From Brienomyrus brachyistius (Eukaryota; Chordata; Actinopteri; Osteoglossiformes; Mormyridae): DNA of 64,000 nucleotides. Made by a program: the position numbers and the translations under genes. How positions within the stretch are numbered: the first letter of the stretch is position 1; each line of letters begins with the position of its first letter. Under the pieces are notes generated by a model. It saw only the letters and a list, made by a program, of their open reading frames with translations. It did not search any database and had not been told where the DNA came from. The DNA lies in contig NC_064533.1 in assembly GCF_023856365.1 (NCBI RefSeq), positions 32,164,118 through 32,228,117 of the forward strand, read 5' to 3'. Below, one piece after another: positions 53,001-62,000 of this stretch.

Positions 53001-56000
53001 GTATGGTGTGTGTCAGTGCATGGTGTGTGAGTGAATGGTGCGTGGTGTGTCAGTGAATGGTGTGTGAGTGAATGGTGCGTGGTGTGTCAGTGCGTGGTGT
53101 GTCAATGTGTAAGTGCGATGTCTGGTGTGTGAGTGTATGGTGTGTGTGAGTGTATGGTGTGTGTCAGTGTATGGTGTGTGTCAGTGAATGGTTCGTGGTG
53201 TGTGAGTGTATAGTGTGTGTCAGTGTATGGTGTGTGTCAGTGTATGGTGTCTCAGTGTATGGTGTGTGTCAGTGCGTGGTGTGTCAGTGCGTGGTGTGTC
53301 AGTGCGTGGTGTGTCAGTGCGTGGTGTGTGTCAGTGCGTGGTGTGTGTCAGTGCGTGGTGTGTGTCACTGCGTGGTGTGTGTGAGTGCGTGGTGTGTCTC
53401 AGTGTGTGGTGTGTGAGTGCATGGTGTGTGAGTGAATGGTGCGTGTGAGTGTATGGTGTGTCAGTGTATGATGTGTGTCAGTGCGTGTTGTGTGTCAGTG
53501 CATGGTGTGTGTCAGTGTATGGTGTGTGTCAGTGTATGGTGTGTGAGTGCATGGTGTTTGTCAGTGTATGGTGTGTCAGTCTATGGTGTGTGTCAGTGCG
53601 TGGTGTGTGTCAGTGCATGGTGTGTGTCAGTGTATGGTGTGTCAGTGCATGGTGTATCAGTGTGTGGTGTGTGTCAGTGTATGGTGTGTGTCAGTGAATG
53701 GTGCGTGGTGTGTCAGTGTGTAACTGCGATGTCTGTGGTGTGTCAGTGTATGGTGTGTGTCAGTGAATGGTGCGTGGTGTGTCAGTGTGTAACTGCGATG
53801 TCTGTGGTGTGTCAGTGTATGGTGTGTGTCAGTGTATGGTGTGTGTCAGTGTGTGGTGTGTGAGTGTTTGAGTGTATGGTGTGTGTCAGTGTATGGTGTG
53901 TGTCAGTGTGTGGTGTGTGAGTGTTTGAGTGTATGGTGTGTGTGAGTGTATGGTGTGTGTGAGTGTATGGTGTGTGTCAGTGTATGGTGTGTGTCAGTGT
54001 ATGGTGTGTGTCAGTGTATGGTGTGTGTCAGTGCGTGGTGTGTCAGTGCGTGGTGTGTCAGTGCGTGGTGTGTGTCAGTGCGTGGTGTGTGTCAATGCGT
54101 GGTGTGTGTGAGTGCGTGGTGTGTCTCAGTGTGTGGTGTGTGTGAGTGCGTGGTGTGTGAGTGAATGGTGCGTGTGAGTGTATGGTGTGTCAGTGCATGG
54201 TGTGTGTCAGTGCATGGTGTGTGTCAGTGTATGATGTGTGTCAGTGCATGGTGTGTGTCAGTGCATGGTGTGTGTCAGTGCATGGTGTGTGTCAGTATAT
54301 GGTGTGTGTCAGTGCATGGTGTGTGTCAGTGCATGGTGTGTGTCAGTGCATGGTGTGTGTCAGTGTATGGTGTGTCAGTGCATGGTGTATCAGTGTGTGG
54401 TGTGTGTCAGTGTATGGTGTCTCAGTGTATGGTGTGTGTCAGTGCGTGGTGTGTCAGTGCGTGGTGTGTCAGTGCGTGGTGTGTCAGTGCGTGGTGTGTG
54501 TCAGTGCGTGGTGTGTGTCAGTGCGTGGTGTGTGTCACTGCGTGGTGTGTGTGAGTGCGTGGTGTGTCTCAGTGTGTGGTGTGTGAGTGCATGGTGTGTG
54601 AGTGAATGGTGCGTGTGAGTGTATGGTGTGTCAGTGTATGATGTGTGTCAGTGCGTGTTGTGTGTCAGTGCATGGTGTGTGTCAGTGTATGGTGTGTGTC
54701 AGTGTATGGTGTGTGAGTGCATGGTGTTTGTCAGTGTATGGTGTGTCAGTCTATGGTGTGTGTCAGTGCGTGGTGTGTGTCAGTGCATGGTGTGTGTCAG
54801 TGTATGGTGTGTCAGTGCATGGTGTATCAGTGTGTGGTGTGTGTCAGTGTATGGTGTGTGTCAGTGAATGGTGCGTGGTGTGTCAGTGTGTAACTGCGAT
54901 GTCTGTGGTGTGTCAGTGTATGGTGTGTGTCAGTGAATGGTGCGTGGTGTGTCAGTGTGTAACTGCGATGTCTGTGGTGTGTCAGTGTATGGTGTGTGTC
55001 AGTGTATGGTGTGTGTCAGTGTGTGGTGTGTGAGTGTTTGAGTGTATGGTGTGTGTCAGTGTATGGTGTGTGTCAGTGTGTGGTGTGTGAGTGTTTGAGT
55101 GTATGGTGTGTGTGAGTGTATGGTGTGTGTGAGTGTATGGTGTGTGTCAGTGTATGGTGTGTGTCAGTGTATGGTGTGTGTCAGTGTATGGTGTGTGTCA
55201 GTGCGTGGTGTGTCAGTGCGTGGTGTGTCAGTGCGTGGTGTGTGTCAGTGCGTGGTGTGTGTCAATGCGTGGTGTGTGTGAGTGCGTGGTGTGTCTCAGT
55301 GTGTGGTGTGTGTGAGTGCGTGGTGTGTGAGTGAATGGTGCGTGTGAGTGTATGGTGTGTCAGTGCATGGTGTGTGTCAGTGCATGGTGTGTGTCAGTGT
55401 ATGATGTGTGTCAGTGCATGGTGTGTGTCAGTGCATGGTGTGTGTCAGTGCATGGTGTGTGTCAGTATATGGTGTGTGTCAGTGCATGGTGTGTGTCAGT
55501 GCATGGTGTGTGTCAGTGCATGGTGTGTGTCAGTGTATGGTGTGTCAGTGCATGGTGTATCAGTGTGTGGTGTGTGTCAGTGTATGGTGTGTGTCAGTGA
55601 ATGGTGCGTGGTGTGTCAGTGTGTAACTGCGATGTCTGTCGTGTGTCAGTGTATGGTGTGTGTCAGTGAATGGTGCGTGGTGTGTCAGTGTGTAACTGCG
55701 ATGTCTGTGGTGTGTTAGTGTATGGTGTGTGTCAGTGTATGGTGTGTGTCAGTGCATGGTGTGTGTGAGTGTATGGTGTGTGAGTGTATGGTGTGTGTCA
55801 GTGCATGGTGTGTGTGAGTGTATGGTGTGTCAGTGTATGGTGTGTGTCAGTGTGTAAGTGCGATGTCTGTGGTGTGTGAGTGCGTGGTGTGTCAGTGAAT
55901 GGTGCGTGTTGTGTCAGTGAATGGTGCGTGGTGTGTCAGTGTGTGGTGTGTCAGTGTGTAAGTGCGATGTCTGTGGTGTGTCAGTGTATGGTGTGTGTGA

Positions 56001-59000
56001 GTATATGGAGTGTGAGTGTATGGTGTGTGTCAGTGAATGGTGCGTGGTGTGTCAGTGCATGGTGTGTCAGTGTGTAAGTGTGATGTCTGTGGTGTGTCAG
56101 TGCATGGTGTGTGTCAGTGTATGGCGTGTGTCAGTGTATGGCGTGTGTCAGTGTATGGCGTGTGTCAGTGTATGGTGTGTGTCAGTGTATGGTGTCCCAG
56201 TGTATGGTGTCTCTGTATGGTGTGTGTCAGTGTATGGTGTGTGTCAGTGTGTGGTGTGTGAGTGTTTGAGTGTATGATGTGTGTCAATGCATGGTGTGTG
56301 TGAGTGTATGGTGTGTCATTGCATGGTGTGTGTCAGTGCATGGTGTGTGTCAGTGTGTAAGTGCGATGTCTGTGGTGTGTGAGTGTATGGTGTGTCAGTG
56401 CATGGTGTGTGTCCGTGTATGGTGTGTCAGTGCATGGTGTGTCTCCGTGTATGGTGTGTCAGTGCGTGGTGTGTGTCAGTGCGTGATGTGTGTCAGTGCG
56501 TGGTGTGTGTCAGTGCGTGGTGTGTGTCAGTGCGTGGTGTGTGTCAGTGCATGGTGTGTGTCAGTGTATGGTTTGTCAGTATATGGTGTGTGTCAGTGTA
56601 TGGTGTGTGTCAGTGTATGGTGTGTCAGTGTATGGTGTGTCAGTGTATGGTGTGTCAGTGTATGGTGTTTGTCAGTGTATGGTGTTTGTCAGTGCATGGT
56701 GTTTGTCAGTGCATGGTGTGTGTCAGTGTATGGTGTGTCAGTCTGTGGTGTGTGTCAGTGTGTGGTGTGTGTCAGTGCGTGCTGTGTCTGAGTGCATGGT
56801 GTGTGTCAGTGCATGGTGTGTGTCAGTGCATGGTGTGTGTCAGTGCATGGTGTGTGTCAGTGCATGGTGTGTGTGAGTGCATGGTGTGTGTGAGTGCATG
56901 GTGTGTGTGAGTGTATGGTGTGTGAGTGTATGGTGTGTCAGTATATAGTGTGTGTCAGTGTACGGTGTGTGTCAGTGCATGGTGTGTCAGTGCTTGGTGT
57001 ATCAGTGTGTGGTGTGTGTCAGTGTATGGTGTGTGTCAGTGAATGGTGCGTGGTGTGTCAGTGTGTAACTGCGATGTCTGTGGTGTGTCAGTGTATGGTG
57101 TGTCAGTGCGTGGTGTGTGTCAGTGTGTCAGTGCGTGGTATGTGTGAGTGTATGGTGTGTGTGAGTGTATGTGTGTGTAAGTGTATGGTGTGTGTGAATG
57201 CATGGTGTGTTTCAGTGCGTGGTGTGTTTCAGTGCGTGGTGTGTTTCAGTGCGTGGTGTGTGTCAGTGTATGGTGTGTGTCAGTGCATGGTGTGTCAGTG
57301 AATGGTGCGTGGTGTGTCAGTGTGTGGCCTGTCAGTATGTAAGTGTGATGTCTGTGGTGTGTGAGTGTATGGTGTGTGTGAGTGTATTGTGTGTCAGTGC
57401 ATGGTGTGTGTCACTGCGTGGTGTATGTCACTGCGTGGTGTGTGTCAGTGTGTAAGTGCGATGTCTGTGGTGTGTGAGTGTATGTTGTGTGTGAGTGTAT
57501 GGTGTGTGTGAGTGTATGTTGTGTGAGTACATGGTGTGTGAGTGAATTGTGCATGGTGTGTCAGTGAATGGTGCGTGGTGTGTCAGTGCGTGGTGTGTCA
57601 ATGTGTAAGTGCGATGTCTGTGGTGTGTGAGTGTATGGTGTGTGTGAGTGTATGGTGTGTGTCAGTGAATGGTTCGTGGTGTGTGAGTGTATGGTGTGTG
57701 TGAGTGTATGGTGTGTGTCAGTGTATGGTGTGTGTCACTGCGTGGTGTGTGTCAATGCGTGGTGTGTGTGAGTGCGTGGTGTGTGTGAGTGCGTGGTGTG
57801 TCTCAGTGTGAGTGCATGGTGTGTGAGTGCATGGTGTGTGAGTGCATGGTGTGTGAGTGCATGGTGTGTGAGTGAATGGTGCGTGTGAGTGAATGGTGCG
57901 TGTGAGTGTATGGTGTGTGTCAGTGTATGATGTGTGTCAGTGCGTGTTGTGTGTCAGTGCATGGTGTGTGTCAGTGTATGGTGTGTCAGTACATGGTGTG
58001 TGTGGTGTGTGAGTGTATGGTGTGTCTCAGTGCATGGTGTCAGTGTATGGTGTGTTTCAGTGTGTAAGTGCAATGTCTGTGGTGTGTGAGTGTATGGTGT
58101 GTGTGAGTGTATGGTGTGTGTGTGAGTGTATGGTGTGTGTGTGTGAGTGTATGGTGTGTGAGTGCGTGGTGTGTTCTTCCCAGTCTTCCACCTGCAGCCT
58201 ACCGGAAATGCTTTGCATCCCTTCATCACAACACTGAATAGGATAAGCGGTTACAGAAAATGGATGAATGGATAGCTGTTAGTCCTTGTTGCATTATGTT
58301 AAAAATGTGAAGTGACGTTACAGAAAAGGATCACTCCCCCCCCCCCCCCCCCCAAAGTGGATTTTGTAGGATCACATGTGGATCGCCACAGCTAAAACAA
58401 ATTCTTGATGCACGCGATCTGCAAAGAGGGTGGATTCCTGTCGGCACTCTGATTATTATTGTCCGTACAGCTTAATCTCCCACTCGGCAGGCATGAAACG
58501 CAAACATGGCTGTGTTAATTGAGGTAAGAAGTTCTTAAGATATGCTGTAAATTCTCTTTATTCAAAGGCAGCCATTTCATGTCATAAAAAAAGAGAAAAA
58601 GAAAATGAGTCCTGCCAGGAGTAACCTCCCTGTACCTTCAATTTGTCACTGATCGTTCTTCTTTGTTGATTGAAATTTTTAATTTCGCTGGTCTTTAGAA
58701 GTGCTGTAAAAGGGCATTATTGGGGGAGAGGAGCCCCCGCCTGCCACACTGGCAGCAAAGGCCTCCATTCACAGGCGCAAATAGAAGCTCTTTCTCCCGT
58801 CGTTTGCAGAACAATTTAAATAAATGGTGAATAAGAGTTAGCAGACATGAAATGGCGGATTAATTGAATCTAGCGCGAGTCTTTGGATCCCCCAGCTGGA
58901 CCTGTCCTTTAGAAAAACACAAGGCTGCTGTGATTGTGGGAAACACAAAAAGTATCCTTCAAATTCCTTTGCCCTAAACGAGGGCGGGAGTTTCCTTTCA

Positions 59001-62000
59001 CCCGCATAATAGACCTATTAGCTGCTTAACTCAGCTTCATACATGGGAAGATTTTCTCTACTGAATGCAAGGCTCAGGAGGAGAAGGAGGAAGAGCGTTC
59101 TGTCCAGATTTCCTGCCATGCGGTGCTTGGACCGGCCAATGTTTGGGGAACCTTTGGGTCTTATGATTGGGACCCCATTGGGTGGCATAGCATCGCAGAC
59201 AACATGAAATCAGGCGGTGAAGGTTGCTGGGGAGGTACACGGGCTTTGACCAGCACAAATTGGGAAGCGATTAATCCCATTTCCATCTTCCCTGTCTCTA
59301 CCCCCAGCAACAGTACCACTCCAAAATCGACGTCCTGATCGACGAGTCCTTTAAGGAGATGATTTCCTCCCTGGTTTCGAAGGTACGGTGCGAGCGGGGC
59401 GTTTTGGGTATGGTGAGTGATGCTCTCCGCTTTCCATGGAGGTGGATGACATCAGGTTCAGGGAGCCACCTCGAGATGTTCTCAGCCCGCCCTCAGTCGC
59501 AGGGCCCCCAGGGGAGGGTGCTGAGTAAGAGCCAAGCACCAGGAACAGATGACGACTTGAGTATCTGCCTTCGCATGGGCACTTGAGACATGCCTGAAAT
59601 GGCCGATAAATTAGCATTTCAAACTCTGGCCTTTATTAAAGTTTTAAGAGCCCCTCCCCTCATCACTCTCAGCATGTTCGCCACATAATCCCCCCTTTAT
59701 GTAGACACTGTGGTTGCCTCTTACATATGTTTGCAGACGCACCACCCAAGATGACTGAGTGTCTTTCCCCTATAGTTTGCGGCCGTCCTGGACGGCCTGC
59801 TGTCCAAACTCTCCAGGTACGACGAAGGAACCTTCTTTTCCTCCATCCTGTCTTTCACTGTGAGTAGCAACTGCCACCCTTCACCGCGTCTAATCTGTAA
59901 CGTAACATTATAGCCCAAAATGAGCCTTTCTATCTTTTTGCTTTTAGGCGAAGGCTGCGGCCAAATATGTGGATGTTCCCGTAAGTACAAACCTGCAGAC
60001 TGACATTGATTATGGCTAATTATTTAAATGTAGTTTCCTTTGCGTGGTGATGGTGATGGTTAGTGTGGCGTGGAGCCGTCTGCAGTCGGGGAATTGGGGG
60101 CTGATGACAAACTCAGCTGGAGGCGGCCACAGGACCGAGCCGAAGCGAATGAGTCACAGCAGTGTAAGAGAGTGCCGTGTTTGTGATAATTAGGCAAAAT
60201 TATTTACTTATGGAAAAAGACACCCCCCACGGGCGTGATACTGCGTCGATATACAAAATATGTCGGCAGGTGTTTTTGGGGTGAATAGTTATTTGTGCCA
60301 TTTGAGGGAAAGGTATACCGATCAGCCCCCCCACAGACCATGTGACACGCAGTTTGATTCTTCAGCTATGCTGGTATAACACATTCTCCACTAATGACAA
60401 GGCAGACTCTCGCTGGGCATGGAGGAACCATGCATTTACCCATTACTTCACTCAAAAAGATAACTTTTCATCATATCTGTGTCATTTAGGGAGCAGAAGT
60501 TATTTTGGGTCTAATTAAGCTGACGGGGCCTGTCTCTACCCTCTTTCCGTCTAAGTAGATTAAACCTGTGTGCTGTTGACACAAGTTCCTTGCGATGTGA
60601 GTCAGCCCTAATGCCCACTTTGGAGTCAAATTATAAAGTAACCTCCACCTTGCTCTTTTGTGCGGAGTGAAAGGGAAGGCCGTAAACCTGCTTTAAAGCT
60701 GTGTGAATAAAGAGCGTGGATGAATGGCGTTTAAACGCTTTGGCAGCAAACACATTTGCGAGCCTGTCACGAGGGGCTAAGCTGCTTCCTTGCTTTGTGC
60801 CAGTTACTGTTGGGGACCTTGGCTTGAGTGTCAGGCCTTCCACCGGTTCTCACACGCACACTGGCGTTGTCTCACACCCACGCACGCACACACACACCGG
60901 CAGACGCTGCGGCCCGCACCTGGAGGCCGCTGGACGGGGAGCAGGAAGCCAGATTTGCTGTACTGTGTAATTACAGTGCATTTTCTCTCTCGCCCCCCAT
61001 TCTCTATCGAGGATTTATCCTTCCAGGTTAACCAGTCATTAGCCAGCGCTTAATATGTCCTGTTGTGCCCCTTTCATTCAGCCGTAATGATTGCTTCAGC
61101 CTGCCACACCCCCGTTTGCCCATCCCTCTCGGTTTGTTCAGCATTTCTCGTCACTTTTGTTCCGTCTTTTCTTCCTGCCTGATGTTTTCTTCGCACCAGA
61201 ACAGGGGGGAAAACGGCGATTGCTGTCGCTCAGGTACGAGTTGCCATACCTGATGCAACCTGGCCACCCGACTGTCTGATTTAAAAAAAAAATAAGATGA
61301 AATTGCAGTCATTGGCCTGGCACTTGGAGGGGGGGGGGTCTGAGGGGACAAGGGACAGCGATGAGACACAGATGGGGGGAGGGGGGTCCTCCTCATTTCA
61401 TGCGGTGCAGTGAGAAGCCCCCTTTTCTGCAGTTATGGTGCACTGAAAGACTCCCTGTCCATCTGCTGCAAGAGGATGTTAAAGTATTGAGCTTTTTTTG
61501 GCACAAAAGAAGGAAAAAATAACGTTTTTTATGCCACACAAGAAATCGGTAGTTTAACAGACACGATTAAATGTACAGGTCCCTGTATGTTGCACGGCTC
61601 TGATAAACGCTGGGTTTGTCTTGTGTGGTTTCAGTTTTTTGGTTTTCATTATTATTCTGCTCTCTTGAGATACTTTGTTTTAAAATATATAATTTTAAAC
61701 AAAGGAATGCCTAATATTGTTTTTGTTTTTTTTTACCTGAATCACATATTGATTTAATTCTGAATGTCTATTATTTACCTTTCTACCTCCCAGGCTGTGT
61801 GAATGTAAAGGGTGACAGCTCTGATACAGGCAGGAAGAGTAACTGAGCGAGGCAGGAGACTAAGCGGGTGTAATTATAAGAGCGTTTGCAGTGCGTCTCA
61901 GGTACGCACGCCGGAGCCATTGTGCGAGCGACAGAGAGCCTGCCGCTAATTGGGAACCATTGGCAGCTGTCACAATTAGTCAGTTCGTTTATCGCTGGCG

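Larger units (their letters stand above)
52815..58270 (+). mobile_element. SINE family A copy split by an expanded internal array
   Basis: The left piece 52815-52921 (GATGTTCTCTCTGTGTCATT, CCTCCACAGTCCAAAAAACA, GGTTAATTGGAGTTACCAAA, TTGCCCATAG) aligns with the middle of the SINE at 36286-36636 (5' part truncated). The right piece, about 58175-58270, ends with AATAGGATAAGCGGTTACAG and AAAATGGATGAATGG, the SINE's 3' tail. The array occupies precisely the position of the SINE's GTGTGAGTGAATGGTG segment. Confidence 0.82.
50909..59307 (+). other. cadps2 intron 20 (8.4 kb) dominated by a tandem array
   Basis: 50909-52814 is AT-rich intronic DNA without recognised elements. 52815-58270 is a SINE with a 5.2 kb expanded array. 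58336-58353 is a C18 run. 58480-58960 is a possible conserved block. It ends in CTCTACCCCCAG. No coding sequence was identified. Confidence 0.8.

Noticed and set aside
52922..58174. Regular repeats that might suggest a CRISPR array
   Set aside because: There are no unique spacers of constant length, the monomers run into each other, the context is a vertebrate intron, and no cas genes are present.
52925..58240. Dozens of long open frames (60-175 codons) encoding Cys/Val/Trp-rich repeats
   Set aside because: They occur in all three forward frames of a 15-19 base tandem repeat without stop codons. The openness follows from monomer sequence, not coding selection.
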